Positions 26,116 through 35,327 of a stretch of DNA of 64,000 bases are shown piece by piece (position 1 is the first letter of the stretch; each line of letters starts with the position of its first letter). The notes under the pieces were generated by a model, which did no database searches, was not told the DNA's origin, and saw nothing but the letters and a program-made list of their open reading frames with translations. The stretch is from Bacteroidales bacterium. Its GTDB lineage: Bacteria > Bacteroidota > Bacteroidia > Bacteroidales > UBA932. The stretch lies in the NCBI GenBank assembly GCA_017465225.1, contig JAFTWQ010000009.1, positions 1 to 64,000 of the forward strand, in the 5' to 3' direction. The position numbers and the translations under genes are program-made.

Positions 26116-26149
26116 TGTCATTCCGAGGAACGGAGTGACGTGGGAATCT
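26116..26149 (-). repeat. Short interspersed repeat, CACTCCGTTC core type, at the secDF stop
   Basis: Minus-strand reading starts AGATTCCCACGTCACTCCG and ends CGGAATGACA. It overlaps the secDF stop codon, which it helps to form. Same end motifs (AGATTC, ATGACA) as the elements at 4052 and 58543. Confidence 0.7.
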
Positions 26150-29100
26150 ACTTGTTCTCCTTCTTGGCCTCTGCCTTCTTTGTTACATCGTACATGATTG
26201 GTGTAGCGATGAAGATAGAAGCGTAAGTACCGATCACGATACCGAGGATGAGTGCTACAGCAAGACCTCTGATCACCTCACCACCGAAGATTGCGATTGC
26301 AAGCATTGTAACGAGAGTAGTGAGTGATGTATTCATTGTACGTGAGAGAGTGCTGTTGAGGGCCTCGTTCACGTTCTGACGGAAGTCTGCCTTCGGATGA
26401 AGCTCCTTGTACTCACGGATACGGTCGAAGATAACCACTGTATCGTTGATTGCGTAACCGATGATTGTCAGGATCGCAGCGATGAATGTCTGGTCGATAT
26501 CAAGGCTGAATGGAAGGATTCCTGAGAAGAGTGAGAAGAAGCCGATCACGATGAGTGCTGTATGTGCAAGACCGGTCACACCACCGAGACCCCATGTCCA
26601 TCCGCGGAAACGTACTGCGATGTAAGCGAAGATCACGAAGAGAGCGATGATCACAGCGATGATAGCATCTCTTGTAATGTCGTTTGCGATGGTAGGACCT
26701 ACCTTGTCAGAGCTGATGATACCGTTAGGGTTATCGAGAGTAGATGTGAACTGCTCGAATGTGAGATCTTCAGCGAAGAAGCCCTTGAGTGCGTTGTAGA
26801 GCTTGTTCTCTACCTCTGCATCAGCATCGGTAGACTCGTCCTCTACAAGGTACTGTGTAGTGATCTTCATCTGGCTCTCGCCACCGAACTGCTTAACCTC
26901 TACTGCTCCGTCGAACTCAGCGATAGCTGCTGCACGTACATCCTCTGCTGTCACAGACTGGTCGAATCTTACAACGTAAGTACGTCCACCGGTGAAGTCA
27001 ACACCATATGTGAAGCCCTTTGTGAAGATAGAAACGAGAGAGATGAGGATGAGCGCACCTGAAACGATGTAAGCGATCTTCTTCTTTCCGATGAAATCTA
27101 CCTTTGTGTTCTGGAGGAAGTTGCGTGTAAGCTTGCTGTCGAACGAGATGTTCTTGCCCTTTGATACTCTGTCATCAAAGATGATTCTTGTGATGAAGAT
27201 AGAAGTGAGGACTGATGTCACGATACCGATGATGAGGGTAGTCGCGAAGCCCTGTACTGGACCTGAACCGAAGATGAAGAGCACGATACCAGTGAGGAGG
27301 GTAGTGATCTGACCGTCGACGATAGCCGAGTAAGCGTTTGAGTAACCGTCAGCGATAGCCTTTCCAAGACCCTTTCCTGCGCGGAGCTCTTCCTTGACAC
27401 GCTCATAGATGATCACGTTGGCATCCACTGCCATACCGAGGGTCAGCACGAGACCGGCGATACCAGGGAGTGTGAGCACTGCACCGAATGATACGAGTGT
27501 TCCGAAGAGAAGCACTACGTTGCAGAGAAGTGCGATGTCGGCAACGAGACCTGCTCCACGATAGAAGAAGAGCATGTAAAGAAGCACGAGGATGAACGCG
27601 ATCACGAATGAGATGAGACCTGCGTTGATTGACTCTGCTCCGAGTGAAGGTCCTACAACCTGCTCCTGGATGATTGTTGCAGGTGCAGGGAGCTTACCTG
27701 ACTTGAGGACGTTTGCAAGGTCCTCTGCCTCTTCAAGTGTGAAGTCACCTGTGATCTGTGAGCTACCGCCAGAGATCTCAGACTGTACGTTAGGATATGA
27801 ATATACCATGCCGTCGAGAACAATAGCGATCTGACGTCCGATATTGTCCTTTGTAAGGCGTGCCCATACGTTTGCACCCTCTGCATTCATTGTCATTGAT
27901 ACCTCTGGTGATCCGCCTGAATTGCCATACTGTACGCGTGCGTCAGTTACAGCGCCACCGTCGAGAGGAGCCTTTCCGTCACGTGAAGGAGCCTTGATGG
28001 CAACGAGCTCGAAGATGTTCTCGTTAGGATCCATTGCAGATGCCTTCACAGTCCACATAGCCTTGAATTCAGGTGGGAAGAGCTGCTTGATCTGAGGCAT
28101 TGCGAAGTACTTGTTGATCTGCGCTGTGTCTGCGTAGTGAGCATAACCGATGCATGCATGTCCTCTTGCGCCTGATGGCTGGAGAAGTGCGAAGAGCGGG
28201 TTCTGCTTGAGCATCTCTGCCTCTGAAGCAGCGTCGCCCTCTGCCTGCTTGAGCTCCTCTGCGAGAAGTGCATCCACTTCAGCTACAGTCTCTTCTGCAA
28301 CCGGAGCGGCAACTTCCTCTGCTGCCTGGATCTCAGCAAGAAGTGCGTTTGCCTCGGCGAGGTAACGCTCGATCTCCTCGTTTGTGTATGTTGGCCAGAA
28401 CTCGAGTGAAGCGGTTCCCTGGAGGAGCTTTCTTACACGCTCAGGCTCTTTTACGCCTGGGAGCTCCACGAGGATACGTCCGCTGTTTCCGAGCTTCTGG
28501 ATGTTTGGAGATGTCACACCGAAACGGTCGATACGGTTTCTGAGGACGTTGAATGAGTTGGAGATTGCACTCTCTGACTCAGCTCTGATAACCTCGATGA
28601 CCTCAGCGTCTGTTGACTCAGGTCCGATCTTGTCTCTCATCTCGTATGTACCGAAGATCTGAGCAAGATGCATTCCGTTTGAAGTCTCCTCCCAAGCCTC
28701 TGCGAAGAGAGTGATGAAGTCATTTCTTGAGTTGACGCTGCGCTCCTTTGCAAGAGCAAGAGCGTTTGTGAACTCAGGAGCGTCGTTTCCGCCAGCAAGA
28801 GCCTTCACGAGGTCCTCAAGCTGAACCTGAAGCATTACGTTCATACCTCCCTTGAGGTCGAGACCGAGGTTGATAGCCTTAGCCTGTACCTCCTTGAGTG
28901 TGTAACCACAGTAGATCTTCTCAGATGAGATAGAATCGATGTACCTTCTGTTCTCGACCTTTCTGATTGAGTCGAGGTAGAAAGCCTTGTCTGCCTCGGC
29001 AACCTTGCCGAATGCAGCTGCGTTCATTGCAGCCTCTGCCTTTGCCTCGGCGTACTTCTCTGCCTTCTTCTCCTGGCGGTTAGCCACGAGAGTGAATGAA

Positions 29101-29165
29101 AGCTGCCAAAGTGACGCAAGGAGAAGGAGAATCGCTACAAATCTGATAGCACCTTTACTTTGCAT
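26148..29165 (-). CDS. secDF: Protein translocase subunits SecD and SecF, fused
   Basis: 1005-aa inner-membrane protein that uses the proton motive force to pull exported proteins out of SecYEG. The SecD part has LGLDLKGGMNVMLQV, a long periplasmic domain with ARVQYGNSGG, and a six-helix block including LTLPGIAGLVLTLGMAVDANV. The SecF part starts near FTYGVDFTGGRTYVVRF and repeats the six-helix block (IAAILTIIGYAINDTVVIFDR). The fused form is the rule in Bacteroidota. A low-complexity A/E-rich insert (about residues 285-315) lies in the periplasmic part. Monocistronic. Confidence 0.96.
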   Translation of the reverse strand: MQSKGAIRFVAILLLLASLWQLSFTLVANRQEKKAEKYAEAKAEAAMNAAAFGKVAEADKAFYLDSIRKVENRRYIDSISSEKIYCGYTLKEVQAKAINLGLDLKGGMNVMLQVQLEDLVKALAGGNDAPEFTNALALAKERSVNSRNDFITLFAEAWEETSNGMHLAQIFGTYEMRDKIGPESTDAEVIEVIRAESESAISNSFNVLRNRIDRFGVTSPNIQKLGNSGRILVELPGVKEPERVRKLLQGTASLEFWPTYTNEEIERYLAEANALLAEIQAAEEVAAPVAEETVAEVDALLAEELKQAEGDAASEAEMLKQNPLFALLQPSGARGHACIGYAHYADTAQINKYFAMPQIKQLFPPEFKAMWTVKASAMDPNENIFELVAIKAPSRDGKAPLDGGAVTDARVQYGNSGGSPEVSMTMNAEGANVWARLTKDNIGRQIAIVLDGMVYSYPNVQSEISGGSSQITGDFTLEEAEDLANVLKSGKLPAPATIIQEQVVGPSLGAESINAGLISFVIAFILVLLYMLFFYRGAGLVADIALLCNVVLLFGTLVSFGAVLTLPGIAGLVLTLGMAVDANVIIYERVKEELRAGKGLGKAIADGYSNAYSAIVDGQITTLLTGIVLFIFGSGPVQGFATTLIIGIVTSVLTSIFITRIIFDDRVSKGKNISFDSKLTRNFLQNTKVDFIGKKKIAYIVSGALILISLVSIFTKGFTYGVDFTGGRTYVVRFDQSVTAEDVRAAAIAEFDGAVEVKQFGGESQMKITTQYLVEDESTDADAEVENKLYNALKGFFAEDLTFEQFTSTLDNPNGIISSDKVGPTIANDITRDAIIAVIIALFVIFAYIAVRFRGWTWGLGGVTGLAHTALIVIGFFSLFSGILPFSLDIDQTFIAAILTIIGYAINDTVVIFDRIREYKELHPKADFRQNVNEALNSTLSRTMNTSLTTLVTMLAIAIFGGEVIRGLAVALILGIVIGTYASIFIATPIMYDVTKKAEAKKENK

Positions 29166-29252
29166 AATAATTTTATTGTTTTAATGATATTTGTATGCAT
29201 CATTTGGGGATAGCATGGAACTTGCATTCCATACCATCCGCAAAATAGGGCA

Positions 29253-29260
29253 CAAATTTA
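29253..29260 (-). promoter_or_regulatory. Possible -7 promoter element of secDF
   Basis: TAAATTTG on the minus strand, about 88 bp upstream of the secDF start. A TTTG is present but 29 bp upstream, too far for a standard promoter. Confidence 0.35.
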
Positions 29261-29300
29261 CGATTTTTTTCTTATAAATGAAGTTTCTGCAAATATTTCT

Positions 29301-29308
29301 TATTTTTG
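29301..29308 (+). promoter_or_regulatory. -7 promoter element of the PD40/SPOR gene
   Basis: TATTTTTG, 27 bp before the ATG at 29336. No -33 match. Confidence 0.4.
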
Positions 29309-29335
29309 TAGGCTGAAAATGAGGTAAAAACAAGT

Positions 29336-31219
29336 ATGCAGAGGGTAAAATATACCTTTTATATAATAATGGCCGTCCTTTTCCTTTCGTCCGGAAAACT
29401 TTCGGCACAGAACCGTCAGGTGGACAGTCTCGTCCGTCTTGGCGACTCTCTGCGTATGGAATACCGTTTCGAGGAGGCATGCCGGGCATATGAAAAGGCA
29501 GTCGATATCCTCGAATATGACTTTGCTGACTCGCTCATGATCGAAGCTGTCTCGGGAAAGATCCTTCTTGCTGAAAACGGACTGAACATGACCGGATTCG
29601 CCTATACTCCCAAAGTCGTGGACAGAAGGAAATTCCCGCTTGAAGACTTCTTTCTTTATTTTCCTCTGGAAGACAGGTCGTGGCGTCTGGCTCCCAATCA
29701 GCTTGACAGCACCTCGAATGTGCTTTCAAAGGCCTTGTATGCCCCATCGGATGCCGGCAGGATATATTTTTCAGCTGAAGATCAGGAGGGGTTCCGCAAT
29801 ATCTTCATGACGGAACTGCAGGATACCGTATGGACATATCCGGTGACCCAGAACGAGTCTGTCACAATGCTCTCCAACGAGATCTATCCGATGATTTCCG
29901 CTGACGGAAGGTCCCTCTATTTCTCATCAGACGGCCTTTATGGCGTTGGCGGTTATGACCTTTATGTCTCAAGATGGGATGACGATCTACAGGGATGGTC
30001 CGAGCCGGTGAACATGGGATTCCCGTATTCTTCCCCATATGATGATTTCCTTTATGTGTCCGACGAGTCCGAAGGACATGTCTTCTTCGCTTCCAACAGG
30101 GAATGCTCATCTGACAGTGTCTGGGTGTATGTCCTTGAATATGACAGCATGCCCGTGAGACATTCTGTCGAAGATCCGGATGAACTGCTGAAGCTTTCGC
30201 GTCTTTCTGTACAGGAGGAGACTTCTGTGCCGGAGAAGAGTGACGATGCCATGCCGGAAAGCGCAGCGAAGGACAGGTATATGGACAAGATGGCCCAGGT
30301 GCGTGCGTTGAGGGATTCGGTGTCATATTATTCATCTCTTCTTGATGAGGAAAGAAGCCGTTTTGCCCTCAGCAATGATGATGCTGAACGAATGAGACTT
30401 GCAGAGGTCATACGTGAAAGGGAAGCGAAAGTTCCTGTGCTTCAGGAGGATCTGAACAGGACCATTTCCGAGCTTCACGAAATTGAGATGGAGTTTCTTT
30501 TCAGCGGAGTCGCCGTGGATCCGGACAAGATAATGGCTGCCGCTACGGAAGAGGCAGAGGCTCCGGAAGGATATGAATTCATCAGAAGAAGCCTTGGAGG
30601 TCCTCTGTGTCTTGATATCATGCGTCCTGAAAATGAGTTTGACTATACATTCATGATCTTGAAGGAGGGCCGTTTCGCGGAGGATAACACCATTCCGGAC
30701 GGAATAGTCTATCAGATCCAGATATTCAGCGCTGGCGGAAAGGCCGATGTGGCTAGCCTCAGGGGCTTGAGTCCGGTGTTCGAGATCCGAAGCGACAGCG
30801 GAAGATATACATATCGCGTAGGTCTGTTCAATACATTCGATGATGTGCAGTCGAAGCTTGATGCTGTCAGGAGCCGTGGCTTCAGAAGCGCATTCATAGT
30901 GGCGTATGTGGATGGTGAGGAGACATCGGTAGCTACTGCAAGGAGTCTGGAGTCAGGAGGTGCCGCGGAGGAAGCCATGTATGAGGTAAGGATCGTTCCT
31001 TCGGAAGGCGTTCTCGATGAAGCGGTGACAGCCGGAATCCGTCAGCATGCAGCAGGAAAGGATATTGCCCGTACAGAGGCCGAGGACGGAACCATCACGT
31101 TTGTTGTAGGACCGTTTGATGTCAAGGCTGATGCCGATGCTCTGGCAGAATTCATAAATGCTTCCGGTTCGTCTGAAGTTTCGGCCGAGGTTGTTGCAAT
31201 TGATGCTGTAAATCAGTAA
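29336..31219 (+). CDS. Secreted TPR-PD40-SPOR protein
   Basis: 627 aa with signal peptide (ending LSAQ near residue 24). A TPR-like pair follows (VDSLVRLGDSLRMEYRFEEACRAYEKAV). Next come WD40-like PD40 propeller repeats at about residues 130-270 (RIYFSAEDQEGFRNIF, YPMISADGRSLYFSSDGL, GHVFFASNR). A coiled coil lies at about 315-385. Two SPOR-like peptidoglycan-binding modules close the protein, one from VYQIQIFSAGG to FIVAYVDG and one from YEVRIVPSEG to the end. The arrangement suggests a periplasmic or outer-membrane protein that touches denuded peptidoglycan, perhaps at the division site. It is followed by nfeD after 10 bp. Confidence 0.82.
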   Translation: MQRVKYTFYIIMAVLFLSSGKLSAQNRQVDSLVRLGDSLRMEYRFEEACRAYEKAVDILEYDFADSLMIEAVSGKILLAENGLNMTGFAYTPKVVDRRKFPLEDFFLYFPLEDRSWRLAPNQLDSTSNVLSKALYAPSDAGRIYFSAEDQEGFRNIFMTELQDTVWTYPVTQNESVTMLSNEIYPMISADGRSLYFSSDGLYGVGGYDLYVSRWDDDLQGWSEPVNMGFPYSSPYDDFLYVSDESEGHVFFASNRECSSDSVWVYVLEYDSMPVRHSVEDPDELLKLSRLSVQEETSVPEKSDDAMPESAAKDRYMDKMAQVRALRDSVSYYSSLLDEERSRFALSNDDAERMRLAEVIREREAKVPVLQEDLNRTISELHEIEMEFLFSGVAVDPDKIMAAATEEAEAPEGYEFIRRSLGGPLCLDIMRPENEFDYTFMILKEGRFAEDNTIPDGIVYQIQIFSAGGKADVASLRGLSPVFEIRSDSGRYTYRVGLFNTFDDVQSKLDAVRSRGFRSAFIVAYVDGEETSVATARSLESGGAAEEAMYEVRIVPSEGVLDEAVTAGIRQHAAGKDIARTEAEDGTITFVVGPFDVKADADALAEFINASGSSEVSAEVVAIDAVNQ

Positions 31220-31229
31220 ATTTGCCCTC

Positions 31230-31691
31230 ATGGGATTTATCATTACATTAATATTGGTCGGCCTCGTGCTGATCTTCGCTGAAATCCTGCTGATTCCGGG
31301 AGTCGGAGTTGCAGGTGTCCTCGGACTTCTGTCCATGGGAGGATCATGTTTCTATGCATTCTATGAATTCGGCAACACTGTCGGAGCCATAGTTACAGCC
31401 ATTGTGGCTGTGCTGATAGTCGCTCTTACCGTATGGGTGCTCAGGGCAAAGACCTGGAAGAGAATGTCTCTTGAAACCAATATCGACTCCAAGGCAGTAC
31501 CTTCGGAATCTTCGACCATCGCTGTCGGTGACCGTGGTAAGACCCTGACAAGGCTTGCTCCTATGGGTTCAGCGCGTTTCGGAGACTATGTGATCGAGGT
31601 TAAGTCTCTCGAGGGAATGCTTGATCCGGGAATCGATGTCGAGGTGGTGCTCATCGAGGACAACAGGATCACCGTCAAGCCTTTGATTTAG
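31230..31691 (+). CDS. NfeD-family membrane protein (short form)
   Basis: 153 aa with three or so membrane segments in the first 75 residues (FIITLILVGLVLIFAEILLIPGVGVAG, then LGLLSMGG and VGAIVTAIVAVLIVALTVWVL). A C-terminal OB-like NfeD domain follows (GDRGKTLTRLAPMGSARFGDYVIEV). The ClpP-like protease domain of long NfeDs is absent. Short NfeD proteins are typically encoded directly before flotillins and work with them in membrane microdomains, as seen here (24 bp to floA). Confidence 0.9.
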   Translation: MGFIITLILVGLVLIFAEILLIPGVGVAGVLGLLSMGGSCFYAFYEFGNTVGAIVTAIVAVLIVALTVWVLRAKTWKRMSLETNIDSKAVPSESSTIAVGDRGKTLTRLAPMGSARFGDYVIEVKSLEGMLDPGIDVEVVLIEDNRITVKPLI

Positions 31692-31715
31692 AAATTCAGA
31701 TAAAACTATACTATT

Positions 31716-32669
31716 ATGGACGCTATGATTATCGTATGGATCGCGGTCGCAATCGTCGGCCTCGTGATCTTCCTCTGGTTCTTCCCTGTGACCCTGTGGT
31801 TCCAGGCGCTCATTTCCGGAGTACGTATTTCGCTCATCCAGCTAGTGCTCATGCGCTGGAGAGGCGTGTCGCCTAACACAATCGTGATGGCGATGGTGAC
31901 AGGAACAAAGGCAGGTCTCAAGCTCTATGCAAACGAGCTCGAGGCTCACTACCTTGCAAAGGGAAATGTTCCAAAGGTTGTAAATGCTTTGATATCAGCT
32001 GATAAAGCGAATATCTCCCTTGATTTCAAGATGGCTGCAGCCATCGACCTTGCAGGCCGTGACGTGTTCGAGGCGGTGCAGATGTCCGTTAACCCTAAGG
32101 TCATCAACACACCTCCTGTGACAGCCGTTGCAAAGGACGGTATCCAGCTCATCGCAAAGGCACGTGTGACCGTACGCGCAAACATCAAGCAGCTCGTCGG
32201 AGGAGCAGGCGAGGAGACAGTCCTTGCACGAGTAGGTGAGGGTATCGTGTCATCCATAGGTTCTGCAGAGAGCCACAAGCTCGTTCTCGAGAATCCTGAC
32301 AGCATTTCAAAGGTCGTTCTTAACAAGGGACTCGACGCAGGTACTGCATTCGAGATCCTCTCCATCGACATCGCCGACATCGACATCGGAAAGAACATCG
32401 GTGCAGTCCTCCAGATGGACCAGGCAGAGGCTGACAAGAACATCGCCCAGGCACGCGCAGAGGAGCGTCGCGCCATGGCGGTAGCTCTCGAGCAGGAAAT
32501 GAAGGCGAAGGCCCAGGAGGCACGCGCACGCGTGATCGAGGCTGAAGCGGAAGTTCCTCTCGCAATGGCGGAAGCATTCCGCACAGGAAACCTCGGCATC
32601 ATGGACTACTACAAGATGAAGAACATCCAGGCCGATACAGAAATGAGAGAGAATATTGCAAAGCAGTAG
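31716..32669 (+). CDS. floA: Flotillin-like protein FloA
   Basis: 317 aa, SPFH/flotillin family, organising membrane microdomains. It has an N-terminal membrane hairpin ([28 protein letters not shown]), then the family-typical [15 protein letters not shown] and an SPFH domain. A C-terminal helical region rich in A, E, R and Q ([18 protein letters not shown]) ends with [26 protein letters not shown]. This is close to Bacillus YqfA/FloA, which pairs with an NfeD protein. Terminated by the hairpin at 32707. Confidence 0.94.
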   Translation: MDAMIIVWIAVAIVGLVIFLWFFPVTLWFQALISGVRISLIQLVLMRWRGVSPNTIVMAMVTGTKAGLKLYANELEAHYLAKGNVPKVVNALISADKANISLDFKMAAAIDLAGRDVFEAVQMSVNPKVINTPPVTAVAKDGIQLIAKARVTVRANIKQLVGGAGEETVLARVGEGIVSSIGSAESHKLVLENPDSISKVVLNKGLDAGTAFEILSIDIADIDIGKNIGAVLQMDQAEADKNIAQARAEERRAMAVALEQEMKAKAQEARARVIEAEAEVPLAMAEAFRTGNLGIMDYYKMKNIQADTEMRENIAKQ

Positions 32670-32706
32670 TTCTGCTGTCTTGCCGGATGGCAATATTGAT
32701 ATATTT

Positions 32707-32734
32707 GAGGGCTGGTTTTTACCTGCCCTCTTTT
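32707..32734 (+). terminator. Intrinsic terminator of floA
   Basis: GAGGGC (32707-32712) pairs with GCCCTC (32725-32730), with an inner GGT/ACC pair, followed by TTTT. Confidence 0.8.
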
Positions 32735-32849
32735 GTATTATGAAAGAAAACATATCTGGTCTGCAACATTTGTGAGCATTCTTCCGTCTAATATTTGAAA
32801 CCGCCTGGAAGTGCGGCAGGATGGAGTTTAATTTAAAGTTATTGATATT

Positions 32850-33278
32850 ATGGAAGAAATAATTGCTTTGATGATACCTATTGGTGTCTGTGTCGTATTG
32901 CCCGTGATGATTGTATGGCTCGTCACACGTGCGAGAATCAAGAAAAATGAGCAGAAGATGGCTGTGCTGGTGAAGGCTATCGAGAATGGTGTGGAGATAG
33001 ATCCCGAACTGCTGGTCAGCGAGACTGAAAGCAGCAGGAATACGAAGATGAAGCTCATAAAGAAACTGACAACCGGCATTGTCTGCTCAATGATCGGTAT
33101 AGCTTTGCTTGTTTGCCCTTCGCTTGACGCTTTTGAAGGTGTTGCCGGGCTGGAGATGCTTTATATAATCGGAGGGGTGATGGTTGCGATAGGAGTTGCT
33201 TATATGGTGGCATTCTTTGTCGGCAGGAAATATCTGGCACCGGAGATAGAGGCGGAAGAAAGAAAGCTTAATGAATAG
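32850..33278 (+). CDS. DUF6249-type small membrane protein
   Basis: 142 aa. One N-terminal membrane segment (IIALMIPIGVCVVLPVMIVWLV), a cytoplasmic stretch with KMAVLVKAIENGVEIDPELL, then two membrane segments (LTTGIVCSMIGIALLVCPSL and MLYIIGGVMVAIGVAYMVAFFVG). This pattern matches proteins found next to small sigma factors in Bacteroidales. The following sigma-factor and membrane-protein genes support that context. Function unknown. Confidence 0.78.
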   Translation: MEEIIALMIPIGVCVVLPVMIVWLVTRARIKKNEQKMAVLVKAIENGVEIDPELLVSETESSRNTKMKLIKKLTTGIVCSMIGIALLVCPSLDAFEGVAGLEMLYIIGGVMVAIGVAYMVAFFVGRKYLAPEIEAEERKLNE

Positions 33279-33323
33279 CTTCAACCGGAAATGCGCATAG
33301 TGTCATGAGATAAAGGTTGGTAG

Positions 33324-33832
33324 ATGACCAGAAAGCAGTTCATAGAGTTGATAGCAGCCGAGCAGGAGTCTTTGAGGAGGTTCCTGCGAGGTCTGTGTGG
33401 AGGGGACGGCTTCAGGGCGGATGATATCGCTCAGGAAGCCCTGCTGAAGGCATACCTGTCTTATGAACGTTTTGAAGGGCGCTCGCGGTTTTCAACATGG
33501 CTGTTCAGGATTGCATACAACTGTTGGCATGTCATATGAAGAAGTCCGGAAAGGAAAGCGGGTGGATTTCGCTGGAGGAGCCGGATTCCTTTCAGGTCAC
33601 GAAGATTGAGGATGACGGGACGGAGGCCGACAGGAAATATGAGCATCAGCAGCTTTATATGGCCATAAAGAGCCTGACGGCGCATGAACAGGCCGTAATC
33701 CTCCTTTTCTACATGGAGGAGAAATCGATCAAGGAGATAATGGATATCATGGAAATGCCTTCTGGCACGGTAAGGTCATGCCTCACACGTGGCAGGCAGC
33801 ATCTGAAGCAATATCTGGAAAATGGCAACTGA
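33324..33832 (+). pseudogene. Sigma-70 family RNA polymerase sigma factor, split by a frameshift
   Basis: The first frame (33324-33539) encodes sigma region 2 (FLRGLCGGDGFRADDIAQEALLKAYLSY ... FSTWLFRIAYNCW). It then hits a stop. The -1 frame continues without gap from about 33530 as KKSGKESGWISLEEPD and region 4 (LTAHEQAVILLFYMEEKS, then MPSGTVRSCLTRGRQHLKQYL). Joined, the product would be about 169 aa, a normal ECF size. No slippery heptamer is visible at the junction (TGTCATATGA), so a one-base deletion or an assembly error is more likely than programmed frameshifting. It overlaps the next gene by 11 bp. Confidence 0.85.
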
Positions 33833-34223
33833 AAAAGATATAAAGAGATTCATGCAGGATCATAGGATTCCTGTACCGAAGGATGACAGGTTCATGGACG
33901 AGCTTGTCAGGCAGATCGATCTTCTGCCGGTTCCGGCTTCTCTCAGCGGACGAGATGAGGAGAAACTTAATGAAAGTCTGCGCATCGTCGGACTTATCCG
34001 CGCGACCTTCAGAAGACGTTATCGCCGTCAGGCGCTCCTGCTTGTCCTGGCGGACATAGCCATATGCACCGCCATATTCCTTATAGGTCATCTCCTTCTT
34101 CCGGCAACAGCATCATCGCCGGTCCTTGAGCTCATCATCACATGGCGCTATCTTCTCATGGGCCTGATGAGCCTGTCGGTGGTCATTGCCTCTTCCCGCA
34201 GTGTCTGGCGCTCAAATATTTGA
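33822..34223 (+). CDS. Small membrane protein downstream of sigma factor, possible anti-sigma partner (DUF5056-like)
   Basis: 133 aa. A soluble N-terminal region (IKRFMQDHRIPVPKDDRFMDELVRQIDLLP, typical of DUF5056) is followed by two membrane segments (ALLLVLADIAICTAIFLIGHLLL and YLLMGLMSLSVVIASS). The start codon overlaps the end of the sigma frame, implying translational coupling. By position it could be the membrane anti-sigma factor, but no zinc-binding anti-sigma motif is seen, so this is inference. Confidence 0.75.
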   Translation: MATEKDIKRFMQDHRIPVPKDDRFMDELVRQIDLLPVPASLSGRDEEKLNESLRIVGLIRATFRRRYRRQALLLVLADIAICTAIFLIGHLLLPATASSPVLELIITWRYLLMGLMSLSVVIASSRSVWRSNI

Positions 34224-34238
34224 TAATCAGCTAAATAC

Positions 34239-34276
34239 AAAAACCTCGTGCTCCCTTTTGGCGGCACGAGGTTTTT
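34239..34276. terminator. Bidirectional terminator with CTCCCTTTTGGCGG loop
   Basis: AAAAACCTCGTGC (34239-34251) pairs with GCACGAGGTTTTT (34264-34276). It lies between the convergent anti-sigma candidate and rsmA. The loop TCCCTTTTGGCG is the same as in the terminator at 60096. Confidence 0.9.
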
Positions 34277-34315
34277 GTATTCTATTGACTGACAGTCGGT
34301 TACCCGCCAGCGGTT

Positions 34316-35149
34316 TTACGCCAGTTTCAATGTCAAGGCTATGAAGTCCTCGACGCTGAGGCGTTCCGGGCGGAGTTCGAAGACAGGGTCGGATATGAAT
34401 CCGGCGAGCTGCTCTTCTGTCCAGCCGCAGCGGTCCGCCTTGGCGCGTATGAGCGGCTTCAAGGAATTGCGAAGAGTCTTGCGGCGCTGGTTGAAGCCGG
34501 TCTTCACGACCGTCTTGAAGAGCGCTTCGTCGCAGCCGAGTTCAGTGCGTGAATTGCGGACGAGCCTGATGACAGCCGACTTGACCTTTGGCGGAGGGTT
34601 GAATGCGCCCTCGCCCACTGTGAAGAGGTATTCGATGTCGTACCATGCCTGGAGGAGCACCGAAAGTATTCCGTATGTCTTGGTGCCGGGCTTCTCGGCT
34701 ATGCGCTCTGCAACCTCTTTCTGGATCATGCAGACCACCTGCGGCACCTGTTCCTTATAATCCAGGATCTTGAAGAATATCTGAGACGATATGTTGTACG
34801 GGAAGTTGCCTATGACGCAGAACCTGTCGGCGAAGAAGCTTTCAAGCTTGAGCTTCAGAAAGTCAGCCTCGATGAGCTTTCCGTTGACCTGCGGGAAATG
34901 CACAAGGAGGTAGTCAACTGATTCAGTATCAATCTCTACCATACGCAGGTCCACCTCCGGTCTCTGCAGGACATATTGAGTAAGGACTCCCATGCCCGGG
35001 CCGACCTCGAGTGCCGGCATCGGATTCTCCGCATTGTAGACGGTGTCGACGCCCGGACAAGGTACGGTCAATGCTTCAGCAATCCTCTGTGCGATGGACA
35101 GATCTGTCAAAAAATGCTGGCCCAGGGCCTTCTTTGCTCTAACTTCCAT
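34316..35149 (-). CDS. rsmA: 16S rRNA (adenine1518/1519-N6) dimethyltransferase RsmA
   Basis: 277-aa KsgA-type methyltransferase that dimethylates two adjacent adenines near the 3' end of 16S rRNA. N-terminal KKALGQHFLTD, SAM-binding LEVGPGMGVLTQYVL, catalytic motif NFPYNISSQIFFKIL and C-terminal GFNQRRKTLRNSLK are all present. Length is usual. A -7-type element (TATCTTTG on the minus strand, 35168-35175) lies 18 bp upstream. Confidence 0.96.
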   Translation of the reverse strand: MEVRAKKALGQHFLTDLSIAQRIAEALTVPCPGVDTVYNAENPMPALEVGPGMGVLTQYVLQRPEVDLRMVEIDTESVDYLLVHFPQVNGKLIEADFLKLKLESFFADRFCVIGNFPYNISSQIFFKILDYKEQVPQVVCMIQKEVAERIAEKPGTKTYGILSVLLQAWYDIEYLFTVGEGAFNPPPKVKSAVIRLVRNSRTELGCDEALFKTVVKTGFNQRRKTLRNSLKPLIRAKADRCGWTEEQLAGFISDPVFELRPERLSVEDFIALTLKLA

Positions 35150-35167
35150 ATAAGCTCAAAATTTCCA

Positions 35168-35175
35168 CAAAGATA
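35168..35175 (-). promoter_or_regulatory. -7 promoter element of rsmA
   Basis: TATCTTTG on the minus strand. A TTTG lies 24 bp upstream, slightly beyond the usual spacing. Confidence 0.45.
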
Positions 35176-35241
35176 ATTTCTTTCCGTTGAATTCCATTTC
35201 AAAAGCACAAATATCCGGTCAAAAGCATAAAAGGGTATGTT

Positions 35242-35276
35242 TTTGTGCTTTAAACCGCTAAAAAATATTATTTTTG
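35242..35276 (+). promoter_or_regulatory. Probable promoter of aspS
   Basis: TATTTTTG at 35269-35276 with TTTG at 35242-35245. The 23-bp spacing is longer than the typical 19-21. It leaves a leader of about 48 nt before the ATG. Confidence 0.4.
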
Positions 35277-35327
35277 TCAGTTTTTAATAGGAATCTTTTG
35301 GACAAGAATAATAAATACTGAATACAT

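Noticed and set aside
27955-27980. CACGTGAAGG sequence in secDF resembling parS
   Set aside because: Only the central CACGTGA matches; the outer bases differ, so it does not fit the palindrome seen at 7491.
33525-33540. Programmed -1 frameshift in the sigma factor
   Set aside because: No slippery heptamer or stimulatory stem was seen at the junction; a deletion or sequence error is simpler.
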